This document shows positions 34,276-42,671 of a DNA stretch of 64,000 bases, one piece after another. Source of the stretch: a candidate division KSB1 bacterium (GTDB lineage Bacteria; Zhuqueibacterota; Zhuqueibacteria; Zhuqueibacterales; Zhuqueibacteraceae); assembly GCA_034506255.1 (NCBI GenBank), contig JAPDPX010000009.1, positions 62,001 through 126,000 on the forward strand, in the 5' to 3' direction. The notes below the pieces were generated by a model. The model was not told where the DNA came from. It saw only the letters and a program-made list of their open reading frames with translations, and made no database searches. Position 1 is the first letter of the stretch. Each line of letters starts with the position of its first letter. The position numbers and the translations under genes were made by a program.

Positions 34276-35844
34276 ATGAGCGAGGCGCGCAGCAAAATTT
34301 TGTGGGTTGATGACGAGATCGAGTTGCTCAAACCACACATGCTTTTTTTGGAAAAGAGGGGGTATGCCGTCCATCCCGTCAGTAATGCCGATGACGCCAT
34401 TCAACTGATTCGGGAGCAGTCATTTGACCTGGTTTTGTTGGACGAGATGATGCCGGGCAAGGACGGTCTGTCGGCCCTGGCGGAGATCAAGGAAATCAAT
34501 CCCGCGCTGCCGGTGGTGATGGTGACGAAGAATGAGGAAGAGCGGCTGATGGAAGAAGCCATCGGCAGCCGCATAGACGATTATCTCACCAAGCCCGTCA
34601 ATCCCAGCCAGATCCTGTCGACCTGCAAGAAGATTCTCGACCGGCGCAAAATCACGGGCGCGCGCGTCTCGCGGGAATACATCGCGGAATTCAACACGAT
34701 TTCACAGCGCCTGCTCGGCCCGCTCACCTGGGAAAACTGGATCGACATTTATGTGCAGTTGTGCGAGTGGGAGGTCGAGCTTGACCGGCACGACGATCTC
34801 GGTCTGCGGCAAACGCTGGCCGATCAAAAGCGGGAATGCAACGCGGAATTCGGCAAGTACATCGAGAAGAATTATCCGGCATGGGCCGCGGGCCGGGAGC
34901 GACCGCCGCTTTCGATCGATGTTGTCAAAAAGCACGTGATTCCGCCCGTGCGGGAGGGCCGGCGCGTGACCTTTGTGGTCATCGACAATCTCCGCCTGGA
35001 TCAATGGCTCACCATCGAGCCGCTGCTGCGCGAGTTGTTCACCGTCAGCCGGACGCACTATCTCGCCATTTTGCCGACCGCCACGCCTTATGCGCGCAAT
35101 GCCATTTTTGCCGGTCTGTTTCCGCGCGAGATTCAGCGCGCCCATCCCGAGCTCTGGGCTTTCGACAGGGACGACGACAGCAGCCTCAACCGCCACGAGC
35201 ATGCTTTTCTGGAAGCCCAGCTCCACCGCCTCAACGTCAGCCTTAAGCCGCCGCTGAAATACATCAAGATTCTCGAGCAAAGCGAGGCGCGGGCGGTGGA
35301 AAAGCAGATGGCCTCCTATGCCGAATTGCCATTGCTGGCGCTGGTGGTCAATTTTGTGGACATTCTCGCCCACAGCCGCAGTGACTCCGAAGTACTGCGT
35401 GAAATCACCCCGGACGAGGCGGCCTACCGCTCGTTGACCAAATCCTGGTTCGAGCATTCCCCGCTTTACCGCATTCTGCGCGAGCTGGCGCAGCGTGGCA
35501 ACACGGTGATCATCACCTCCGATCACGGCAGTATTCGCGGCATGCGGGGTGCCAAGGTCATCGGCGACCGCGAAACCTCCACCAATCTGCGCTACAAATT
35601 CGGGCGCAGTCTCAAGGCCGATCCCAAACAAGCCATCATCGTGCACAAGCCGGAAACCTACCAACTGCCGAGCCTGAGCATGACCACCAACTTCCTGTTC
35701 GCCAAGGAAGACTACTATTTTGTTTATCCGACCAACTACCATCATTATCTCAATTACTATCGTGACAGCCTGCAGCACGGCGGTGTTTCCATGGAAGAGA
35801 TGATCCTGCCGGTTGTGCGCCTGGAACCGCTGGCGATGCGTTGA
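34276..35844 (+). CDS. porX: PorX-type response regulator with PglZ phosphodiesterase domain
   Basis: A 522-residue protein. The receiver domain (1-125) has the acidic pair D12-D13, the phosphorylation site D56 (LLDEMMPGKDG), T84 and K106 (LTKP). After a helical linker, the PglZ/alkaline-phosphatase-like domain (~225-515) shows FVVIDNLRLDQW, PTATPYARNAIF around residue 270 and SDHGSIRG with D416-H417. PorX regulates the type IX secretion system in Bacteroidota together with the kinase PorY and sigma factor SigP; neither is nearby. AGAGGAC precedes the ATG. The domain order and length fit PorX well. Confidence 0.9.
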   Translation: MSEARSKILWVDDEIELLKPHMLFLEKRGYAVHPVSNADDAIQLIREQSFDLVLLDEMMPGKDGLSALAEIKEINPALPVVMVTKNEEERLMEEAIGSRIDDYLTKPVNPSQILSTCKKILDRRKITGARVSREYIAEFNTISQRLLGPLTWENWIDIYVQLCEWEVELDRHDDLGLRQTLADQKRECNAEFGKYIEKNYPAWAAGRERPPLSIDVVKKHVIPPVREGRRVTFVVIDNLRLDQWLTIEPLLRELFTVSRTHYLAILPTATPYARNAIFAGLFPREIQRAHPELWAFDRDDDSSLNRHEHAFLEAQLHRLNVSLKPPLKYIKILEQSEARAVEKQMASYAELPLLALVVNFVDILAHSRSDSEVLREITPDEAAYRSLTKSWFEHSPLYRILRELAQRGNTVIITSDHGSIRGMRGAKVIGDRETSTNLRYKFGRSLKADPKQAIIVHKPETYQLPSLSMTTNFLFAKEDYYFVYPTNYHHYLNYYRDSLQHGGVSMEEMILPVVRLEPLAMR

Positions 35845-35928
35845 TGGCGCCCGCGCGGTCGACGCAAGCCAGGCCGCCAGTCTCCCGCTAAACGTGCACA
35901 AGCACTCTCAAAGGACAAGCCGGTTTCA

Positions 35929-36438
35929 ATGAATGCCCTGCAAGTTTCCGCGCTGGAGTTGTCAGCAGTGCTCGCCGGCGAGCGTGCCCTGCGACTCGAA
36001 TCGAACTCGCCTGCCGAGACCTGCGGGCTTGCCGCACTCCTGGCCGGCCTGGCGGCGCCGGGTGAAGTAATCCTGCTGGTGGGCAACCTGGGCAGTGGCA
36101 AAACCACCTTCGTGCAGGGTTTCTGTGCCGCACTCGGTGTGCCGGTAAAGGCGACCAGCCCCACTTTCACGCTCATGCACATCTACCAGGGCGGCCGCTG
36201 GCCCATCTATCACTTCGATTTCTATCGCATGCACACCACGGCGGAGATTGCCGCGCTCGGGCTCGAAGAATACTGGGAGGGCAGGGGCATATCCCTGATT
36301 GAATGGCCGCAACTCGCCTGGCCGCTGCTGCCTGACAAACCGCTGGCAGTGCGTTTCGAGATGCCGGATTTTGCCAGTCAGCCGGAAAGACGATTGATTG
36401 TGATCGAGCGCGCCACGCGCGAGGAGCAGGCACGATGA
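35929..36438 (+). CDS. tsaE: tRNA threonylcarbamoyladenosine biosynthesis ATPase TsaE
   Basis: A 169-residue P-loop ATPase needed for t6A37 formation with TsaB and TsaD. The Walker A motif is LLVGNLGSGKTTFVQGF, followed by VKATSPTFTLMHIYQG and the YHFDFYRM and ALGLEEYW motifs typical of TsaE. Its N-terminal ~25 residues are longer than in the E. coli protein. The stop overlaps the tsaB start by 4 bases, so the two are translationally coupled. Confidence 0.95.
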   Translation: MNALQVSALELSAVLAGERALRLESNSPAETCGLAALLAGLAAPGEVILLVGNLGSGKTTFVQGFCAALGVPVKATSPTFTLMHIYQGGRWPIYHFDFYRMHTTAEIAALGLEEYWEGRGISLIEWPQLAWPLLPDKPLAVRFEMPDFASQPERRLIVIERATREEQAR

Positions 36439-37145
36439 CGGTCCTGGGAATCGAGACAGCCGGCACGATTTGCAGCGTGGGCCTGGCGGAGGCGGATCGT
36501 CTCCTCGCAGAAATTTGGTTCGACCTCGGACACCATCACGATCGGGTGCTCAGCGAAAGTATTCGCCATCTCACCCGGCAGGCGAACCGGCCGCTTGAAC
36601 AGATCGCTGCCATTGCGGTGTCGGCCGGTCCGGGTTCATTCACCGGTTTGCGTATCGGCATTGCAGTGGCCAAGGGCCTGGCGTTCGCGGAGCAAAAGCC
36701 AATGATCGCTGTGAGCACGCTGCAGGCCCAGGCGTTTGCCGCGCGCGCTGCTGTCCGCCGGCCGGGAGAGATCATCGTGCCGGTGACCCGCTCGCGCAAG
36801 AGCGAAATCTATACTGCCAAGTTTTGCTGGACGGCGGGCCTGCCGGAGCGTCTGGTGCCTGACCACGTGATGGTGGTCGCGAATTTCCCCGCGTTTCTGC
36901 AGGATGCTGCCCTGCTGTGTGGTGACGGCGTGCCGATGTTGCGCGATGCCGGCCTGCTGCAAGCCCGCACGGATTGGATCGCCCTGCCGGAGGGCAGCGC
37001 GCGCCTCGGCGGTGGTGTCATTGCCTGGCTGGGGCAGATGAAACTGGCGTTGGGTGAAACCGTTTCCGCCGGGGAGTTGGAGCCAATGTATGTTCAGGAG
37101 TTTATTCCAGGCGTGCGCGCCACCGCTGTTCCTTCCTCTTGTTGA
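36435..37145 (+). CDS. tsaB: TsaB, t6A biosynthesis dimerisation subunit
   Basis: A 236-residue ASKHA-fold protein. It begins MTVLGIETAGTICSVGLAE and holds the family signature HHHDRVLSESIRHLTRQA and AVSAGPGSFTGLRIGIAVAKGLAF. TsaB pairs with TsaD to transfer threonylcarbamoyl onto A37 of ANN-decoding tRNAs. The ATG overlaps the end of tsaE. The usual next partner, rimI, is separated from it by a nuclease-like gene. Confidence 0.94.
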   Translation: MTVLGIETAGTICSVGLAEADRLLAEIWFDLGHHHDRVLSESIRHLTRQANRPLEQIAAIAVSAGPGSFTGLRIGIAVAKGLAFAEQKPMIAVSTLQAQAFAARAAVRRPGEIIVPVTRSRKSEIYTAKFCWTAGLPERLVPDHVMVVANFPAFLQDAALLCGDGVPMLRDAGLLQARTDWIALPEGSARLGGGVIAWLGQMKLALGETVSAGELEPMYVQEFIPGVRATAVPSSC

Positions 37146-37260
37146 AATTCATTAAAGGACGCACGGCTGCAACCGGTTGGAATATCAACTTTCAGGCTGG
37201 TTATTGGCAGATGATCGCGGGCATGCCCACTGCCCCGGCAGCAGCAATTCAAGATTGAAA

Positions 37261-37289
37261 TTGCAATCCACTTCGTGATGTGCTAAATT
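37261..37289 (+). promoter_or_regulatory. Predicted sigma-70 promoter between tsaB and the coiled-coil gene
   Basis: TTGCAA (37261-37266) and TAAATT (37284-37289) are separated by 17 bases, in an AT-richer patch unlike the flanks. It lies 67 bases before the ATG at 37356. Confidence 0.45.
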
Positions 37290-37355
37290 GCGCCCTGCGC
37301 CGCACGCTTGTGGTCATCCCTGAAAACCAGGGAGCAAAGCCACCGGCCTTCTGAG

Positions 37356-38093
37356 ATGAACATGCAGACATCCAAATCCAAAAAACTCGTATTGACCTCT
37401 GCCGTCAAGCAGGAAATCGTCCAGCTTATTGATACACGCATCCGGGAAGCGCACGTCACCCGGGAAGATTTCAGCGAATTAAAAGAAATTGTCCGGGATC
37501 TTGCTGCTGCCCAGAAACGGACGGAAGAGAGACTCGAACAACTCACCGAAGCCCAGAGAAACACTGATCGCAGAGTTGAGCAGCTTGCGGAGGCGCAACA
37601 ACGGACGGAGCGGCGGCTGGAGCAGCTTGCGGAGGCGCAAAGGCAAACCGAGATCGAAGTCAGAAAACTTGCGGTTGGACTGAACGAAACACGCAATGAG
37701 CTTGGCGGTTTGGCGCGCAGCTTCGGGTATGCCTTCGAAAATGAGGCCTTTCGGATGTTACCCTCCGTTTTGTTGCGCGACCATGGCATTACAGTCAAGG
37801 ACAAAATTATCCGGGCGGAGGTGGGTGGCAAAGAAATCAATCTCTTGAGCCGTGGCGAAAAGGAAGGCCGGGAAGTTCTGCTTGTTGGCGAGGCCAAGGT
37901 GCGCCTCGACGAACGGCGGGAGGGCCGCAAGCCGGATGTCTTCGACGAATTGGATGAAAAAGTCCAGGCCGTCCTGGCGGAATATGGCCCGTGCGAGGTC
38001 GTGAAGGTGTTGGTTACTCACTACGCCACCGGGAAATTTCTCGAACTCGCCCGGGAAAAGGGCGTGATCGTCGTGCAGAGTTTCGAATGGTGA
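37356..38093 (+). CDS. Coiled-coil protein with PD-(D/E)XK nuclease-like C-terminus (DUF3782-like)
   Basis: A 245-residue protein. Residues ~45-110 form a repetitive coiled coil with near-identical units (EQLAEAQQRTERRL, EQLAEAQRQTEIEV). The C-terminal domain has FGYAFENEAFRMLP, EINLLSR and VLLVGEAKVRLDE, an E...D/E-xK arrangement seen in DUF3782-type restriction-like nucleases, then a GVIVVQSFEW end. These proteins occur in many copies in cyanobacteria and uncultured phyla and their role is unproven. It has its own likely promoter and interrupts the tsaB-rimI arrangement, suggesting later insertion. Confidence 0.7.
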   Translation: MNMQTSKSKKLVLTSAVKQEIVQLIDTRIREAHVTREDFSELKEIVRDLAAAQKRTEERLEQLTEAQRNTDRRVEQLAEAQQRTERRLEQLAEAQRQTEIEVRKLAVGLNETRNELGGLARSFGYAFENEAFRMLPSVLLRDHGITVKDKIIRAEVGGKEINLLSRGEKEGREVLLVGEAKVRLDERREGRKPDVFDELDEKVQAVLAEYGPCEVVKVLVTHYATGKFLELAREKGVIVVQSFEW

Positions 38094-38229
38094 GGGCTGC
38101 CGCCACTCGCCTTGCCGGCGAAAAAAGGACTTCACCGGCAGACTGCCGGAGGTGGAAACGGCTGCGTTTGCGGGTGATTACGGCACCGTCAGTTTTCTTT
38201 TTCGAGACCGCAGGTTGGAATCCTCGAAT

Positions 38230-38736
38230 ATGAAGTTGCGCACGCTCGCACGCGCGTCTGGTGCGGCCTTGCCGCACAGCCGGGAAGGCGAAATCGTTCT
38301 GCGTGCGATGTGCAGCGAGGATGTGCCTCAAGTCGCCGCGATTGCGGCGCACAGTTTCACCGAGCCGTGGCCGGAAGCGTCTTTCCGGGCCGAATTGGGA
38401 TCGGCCGTCTCACATGCCATCGTGCTGGAATGTGCCGGAGAAATCGCCGGGTTTATCGTCTTTTGGCTGGTGGCAGATGAGTGCGAGATTGCCAATGTCA
38501 CCATCAAAGAAGGCCTCCGCCGCCGTGGCTTTGGGCGGCTGCTGCTTGATTACGCCTTGCAGCAGGCACGGCAACATCAGTGCACCGCAGCCTATCTCGA
38601 AGTCCGCCGTTCCAATCTGGCGGCGCAGCGGCTGTATGCCAGCCTGGGTTTTGTGGTGCAGGGTGTGCGGCCGGGCTATTATGTTCGCGATGGCGAAGAT
38701 GCGGTGGTCATGCGGAAGAACTTGCAGAGAGAATGA
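38230..38736 (+). CDS. rimI: Ribosomal protein S18 alanine N-acetyltransferase RimI-like
   Basis: A 168-residue GNAT acetyltransferase. It contains EIVLRAMCSEDVPQVAAIAAHSFTEPWPEASFRAEL, ANVTIKEGLRRRGFGRLLLDYAL (acetyl-CoA binding RRxGxG/A) and YLEVRRSNLAAQRLYASLGFVVQGVRPGYY, the RimI signature region. RimI acetylates the N-terminus of ribosomal protein S18 and is commonly encoded next to tsaB. I start at MKLRTLARAS; the upstream frame to 38152 is unlike the family. Confidence 0.88.
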   Translation: MKLRTLARASGAALPHSREGEIVLRAMCSEDVPQVAAIAAHSFTEPWPEASFRAELGSAVSHAIVLECAGEIAGFIVFWLVADECEIANVTIKEGLRRRGFGRLLLDYALQQARQHQCTAAYLEVRRSNLAAQRLYASLGFVVQGVRPGYYVRDGEDAVVMRKNLQRE

Positions 38737-38761
38737 ACCTCTCTGAGAGAGGAGGATCGCG

Positions 38762-39676
38762 GTGGCATGGTTCAAGCGTGAGAGCAAAGGGTTGGTTTCG
38801 CAACAAAAGAAGGACATGCCCGACCTGTGGGCCAAGTGTCCGTCCTGCGACGAGATCATTTACAAGCCGGATCTGGAGAAGAATTTTTTTGTCTGCGCCA
38901 AGTGCGGGTATCATTTTCGCGCCACCGCCCGCACCTACTTGCGCCTGTTGCTGGACGAGGGCAGCTTCGAGGAATTCAACGCCAATATTGCACCGGTCGA
39001 TGTGCTGAAATTCAAGGGCATCAAGAAATACAGCGAGCAGCTCAAGGAGGCCGCGCGCAAGAGCGGGGTTTTGGATGCGGTGATCACCGGTTATGGCCGG
39101 CTGTCGGGCCAGCGGCTGGTGCTGGCGGTGATGGATTTCAGCTTCATTGGTGGCAGCATGGGTTCGGTGGTGGGCGAGAAAATCGCGCTGGCTGCGGATG
39201 AATCGCTCCACCGGCGGCAGCCGCTCATCATCGTCTGCGCCTCCGGCGGGGCCCGCATGATGGAAGGTGCGCTTTCCCTGATGCAAATGGCCAAAACGTC
39301 CGCGCGGCTGGCGCGGCTGGCGGACGCGCGCGTGCCATTTATTTCCATTCTCACTCATCCCACCACCGGCGGCGTGACCGCCAGTTTTGCGATGCTGGGC
39401 GATGTCATCATTGCCGAGCCGGGCGCGCTCATCGGCTTCGCCGGGCCGCGCGTGATCAAGCAAACCATCGGCCAGGATTTGCCGGAGGGTTTTCAGACCG
39501 CCGAGTTTCTGCTCCAGCACGGTTTTGTCGATTTGATTTGTCCCCGGCCCACACTGCGCGACAACCTCACCAAGTTGCTGCGCGTCATGGTGAATGAATC
39601 CGCGGATGCCACCAAAGACGGCACTGTGCGTTGGGCAGAGGTCAATGCCAGGCCCGCCGGCCTGCAAACTGCCTGA
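38762..39676 (+). CDS. accD: Acetyl-CoA carboxylase carboxyltransferase subunit beta AccD
   Basis: A 304-residue subunit that, with AccA, transfers the carboxyl group from biotin to acetyl-CoA for fatty acid synthesis. The N-terminal zinc ribbon has CPSC and CAKC about 15 residues apart. The crotonase-like domain shows ASGGARMMEGALSLMQMAKT, HPTTGGVTASFAMLGDV and GFAGPRVIKQT. The GTG start is preceded by AGGAGG. accA is not adjacent. It lies 25 bases after rimI, on the same transcript. Confidence 0.96.
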   Translation: MAWFKRESKGLVSQQKKDMPDLWAKCPSCDEIIYKPDLEKNFFVCAKCGYHFRATARTYLRLLLDEGSFEEFNANIAPVDVLKFKGIKKYSEQLKEAARKSGVLDAVITGYGRLSGQRLVLAVMDFSFIGGSMGSVVGEKIALAADESLHRRQPLIIVCASGGARMMEGALSLMQMAKTSARLARLADARVPFISILTHPTTGGVTASFAMLGDVIIAEPGALIGFAGPRVIKQTIGQDLPEGFQTAEFLLQHGFVDLICPRPTLRDNLTKLLRVMVNESADATKDGTVRWAEVNARPAGLQTA

Positions 39677-39792
39677 TCCCGGCAACAGTCGTTGGACCAA
39701 TCCCGCAGTTGTTCATCCGCCGTCAGCGGGCCGGGTTATCACCCGGGAGGTGAGCCGGTTTCGTCCGGCCTGCGCGGCCATCGGTGACGACG

Positions 39793-40557
39793 ATGAAACC
39801 CCACATTCTCCTGACCAATGATGATGGCATCTTTGCGCCCGGCCTGTACGCTTTGTATCAAACCCTGAAGCACATTGCCGAGGTTTCGGTGGTGGCACCG
39901 GACAGTGAAAAAAGCGCGGTCGGCCACGCCATTACGCTCTCCGATCCTCTGCGCGTTTCGCAGTTCGAAAAATTCGGCGGGTTCTTCGGCCATGCCGTCA
40001 AGGGCACGCCGGCGGATTGTGTCAAAATCGCCTATTACGCCCTGCTCGCGCGCAAGCCGGACTTGGTGATCTCCGGCATCAATTATGGCTCCAACACCGG
40101 CATCAACATCATCTATTCCGGCACGGTTTCCGCCGCCACCGAGGGCATGCTGCTCGGCATACCCTCGATCGCCATTTCCCTCACCACCTACAAGGATGCC
40201 GATTTCACCTATGCTGCCAAACTGGGCGTCCGTCTGGCGGAGAAGGTGCTGGCGGAAGGCCTGCCCAGGGATACCCTGCTGAACGTCAACGTCCCCAACG
40301 TGCCGGAGAGTGAAATCCGCGGCATCGCCATCACGCGCATGGGCAATTCGACCTACAATGACAACTATGACCGCCGTGTCGACCCGCACAACCGTGTCTA
40401 TTACTGGCTCACCGGCTCCAAAATCGAAGCCAACGAGGGCATCGAATTCGATGAAGGCGCCGTGCGGCAGAATCTGGTTTCGATTACGCCGATTCACTTC
40501 GATCTCACGAACTACGAGTATCTCGAGCGCCTGCGGGAATGGAAGCTGACGGTTTGA
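39793..40557 (+). CDS. surE: 5'/3'-nucleotidase SurE
   Basis: A 254-residue metal-dependent nucleotidase and exopolyphosphatase. It opens with ILLTNDDGIFAPGLYAL (the metal-binding NDD), then APDSEKSAVGHAITL, KGTPADCVKIAYYALL, and VISGINYGSNTGINIIYSGTVSAATEGMLLG. The length is typical. I chose ATG 39793 over the GTG at 39784 because MKPHILLTNDDG fits the family. It follows accD by 116 bases and may share its transcript. Confidence 0.95.
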   Translation: MKPHILLTNDDGIFAPGLYALYQTLKHIAEVSVVAPDSEKSAVGHAITLSDPLRVSQFEKFGGFFGHAVKGTPADCVKIAYYALLARKPDLVISGINYGSNTGINIIYSGTVSAATEGMLLGIPSIAISLTTYKDADFTYAAKLGVRLAEKVLAEGLPRDTLLNVNVPNVPESEIRGIAITRMGNSTYNDNYDRRVDPHNRVYYWLTGSKIEANEGIEFDEGAVRQNLVSITPIHFDLTNYEYLERLREWKLTV

Positions 40558-40750
40558 CGCCGGGCGCGCTTGGCGGGCGTCGTTATTTTTCGCTTTGTTG
40601 CATCGGTGCAATTCGTTATTCTATCGCCATTTCGAACACCGGTCGGCGCCCGCGCCCGTTTTCCGGCGGCAGGTGATCACGCCCGCCGCCGCGCACAGGC
40701 AGCGCCTCTCAGGCCATTCACTCTAACCATTAACCCAAGGGAGGAAGCCA

Positions 40751-42391
40751 GTGAGCTTTAAAGAAAGTTGGGGATCACGCGTCGGTCTCGTGCTCGCGAT
40801 GGCGGGCAACGCTGTTGGTCTCGGCAACTTCTTGCGCTTTCCCGCGCGCGCCGTGGACAATGGCGGCGGGGCCTTCATCATCCCCTACCTCGTTTCGTTT
40901 CTGCTGATGGGGGTGCCCCTGCTGTGGGTCGAGTGGGCGATCGGAAGACACGGCGGCAAGTATGGCCATCACAGCGCGCCCGGCATGATGGACGCCCTGG
41001 GCGGCGGCTGGTGGTGGAAGTACACCGGCGTCTTCGGCATTTTCACCAATCTGGTGGTGGCGGCCTACTACTCCTATCTGGAATCCTGGACGCTGGGCTA
41101 TGTGTGGTACTCGCTCACCGGCGCTTTTTCCGGTTTGCAGCCGGGGGAAGTGTCGGCCTTCTTCAACAACTATGTGGGCACCACCAACGGGTCGTTTTTC
41201 AACTTTCCACCGACGGCGATCTTTTTCTTTCTAATCACGCTCGGATTGAATGTCTGGATTCTCTCGCGCGGGCTGAGCAAGGGCGTCGAAATCGCCGCGA
41301 AGATCGGCATGCCGATGTTGATCGTGTTCGCCATTTTTCTCGCCATTCGTGCCCTCACGCTCGATGCTGGGGAGCACGGCGCGGTCAACGATGCCATCAT
41401 CGGTCTGAATTACCTGTGGACGCCCCAGTTCGGTTCGCTGGCGAACCCACGGGTGTGGATCGAAGCCGCCGGTCAGATCTTTTTCACGCTTTCAGTGGGC
41501 ATGGGCTCGATTCACTGCTACGCCGCCTACCTGCGCGAGAAGGACGACATCGCCCTCAACGCCTCCTCCGCAGGCTGGATGAACGAGTTTGTCGAAGTGG
41601 TGCTGGGCGGCTCCATTGTCATCCCGATCGCCGTGGCCTACTTCAGCCTGGAATGGATTCAAACCCCGGGCAATGTCGGCCTGACCATGGCATTCCGCAC
41701 CATGCCCAATCTTTTCCAAAACTGGGGCCCGTTTTTCGCCGCGCTTTCCGGGCTGGCCTGGTTTGGCCTGTTGTTCTTTGCCGGCATCACCAGTTCGCTG
41801 GCCATGGGCCAGCCGGTGATGGCGTTCATGCAGGACGAATTCAAGTACACGCGCAAACGTTCTGCACTGTTTTTCGGCTTCTTCACCTTCCTGCTCGCGC
41901 TGCCGACGATCTTCTTCTTCGGCTATGGTGCGTTCGGCGAATATGATGACTGGGTCGGCAGCTACTCGCTCGTCATTTTCGCGATGTTCGAGATCATCGC
42001 CTTTGCCTGGGTATTCGGCATCGACAAGGGCTGGGCGGAGATCAACCGCGGCGCCGACATCAAGGTGCCGCTGTTTTTCAAGTTCGTCATCAAATACATC
42101 ACGCCAGTGTTTATTACCGCGGTGTTTGTCGGCTCCCTGATCAGCCCGGCAGGCGGTGATTGGCCGGGGGCATTCGGCAAACTCCTGCGCGGCGAAGGCT
42201 GGCCGCTGGATGCCGGCAGTCTGCTCGGTAAAATCCTGCACATCGGTTTTGATGACACCAGTTGGTTCAAAAATGGCAAGCCGACCCGCGTCTTCATCGT
42301 CGATATGACCCGCACGCTGCTGTTAATCGTTTTTGCCGGCATCGCGCTGGCCGTCCGCAAGGCCTGGCAGCGCCGCAGCCGCAACGCATAA
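40751..42391 (+). CDS. Sodium-dependent NSS (SNF) family amino acid transporter, MetP-like
   Basis: A 546-residue, roughly 12-helix membrane transporter of the neurotransmitter:sodium symporter family. It starts with GSRVGLVLAMAGNAVGLGNFLRFPARAVDNGGGAFIIPYL, containing the unwound first helix and sodium-site residues (AMAGNAVGLGN). The GTG start has GGAGG upstream. The gene is followed 11 bases later by a 35-residue MetS-like membrane peptide, the arrangement of MetPS-type methionine/alanine importers. Substrate is inferred from this pairing only. Confidence 0.9.
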   Translation: MSFKESWGSRVGLVLAMAGNAVGLGNFLRFPARAVDNGGGAFIIPYLVSFLLMGVPLLWVEWAIGRHGGKYGHHSAPGMMDALGGGWWWKYTGVFGIFTNLVVAAYYSYLESWTLGYVWYSLTGAFSGLQPGEVSAFFNNYVGTTNGSFFNFPPTAIFFFLITLGLNVWILSRGLSKGVEIAAKIGMPMLIVFAIFLAIRALTLDAGEHGAVNDAIIGLNYLWTPQFGSLANPRVWIEAAGQIFFTLSVGMGSIHCYAAYLREKDDIALNASSAGWMNEFVEVVLGGSIVIPIAVAYFSLEWIQTPGNVGLTMAFRTMPNLFQNWGPFFAALSGLAWFGLLFFAGITSSLAMGQPVMAFMQDEFKYTRKRSALFFGFFTFLLALPTIFFFGYGAFGEYDDWVGSYSLVIFAMFEIIAFAWVFGIDKGWAEINRGADIKVPLFFKFVIKYITPVFITAVFVGSLISPAGGDWPGAFGKLLRGEGWPLDAGSLLGKILHIGFDDTSWFKNGKPTRVFIVDMTRTLLLIVFAGIALAVRKAWQRRSRNA

Positions 42392-42402
42392 GGAGACCCG
42401 GC

Positions 42403-42510
42403 ATGTCAACTTCCGGTTTGATCACGATGCTCATGGCCTGGAGCATCATCGGTTTTTTCTCGATTAACTTTTTCATCAAAGTGCTGACCACGCCGCAGCG
42501 CAAAGACTGA
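42403..42510 (+). CDS. MetS-family small subunit of the NSS transporter
   Basis: A 35-residue single-helix membrane peptide. It has a short polar N-terminus, the helix GLITMLMAWSIIGFFSINFF and a charged tail (TTPQRKD). AGGAG sits seven bases before the ATG, partly inside the stop region of the transporter gene, so the two are coupled. MetS was described as the small subunit needed by MetP transporters in Corynebacterium. A hairpin terminator follows. Confidence 0.8.
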   Translation: MSTSGLITMLMAWSIIGFFSINFFIKVLTTPQRKD

Positions 42511-42525
42511 GGCCGGAAAGGCGGC

Positions 42526-42567
42526 GCAAACCACGATCAGTTGTTGCCGGTCGTGGTTTGCCGTTTT
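42526..42567 (+). terminator. Rho-independent terminator after the NSS transporter operon
   Basis: GCAAACCACGA (42526-42536) and TCGTGGTTTGC (42551-42561) form a perfect 11-bp stem with a 14-base loop, followed by CGTTTT. It lies 15 bases after the small-subunit stop codon. Confidence 0.75.
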
Positions 42568-42671
42568 CCCGTAACCGCCATGCCGGTTTCGAGCCGGCCG
42601 GAACGCGATGCTGCGCATGCGAATTCTCACGAGATGATCACCGGCTTTGCGCATGTGTTTGGAAATGAAAA

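Noticed and set aside
37500-37680. Apparent direct DNA repeats
   Set aside because: They encode the heptad-like coiled coil of the protein at 37356 and keep the reading frame, so they are a protein repeat rather than a CRISPR or tandem DNA array.
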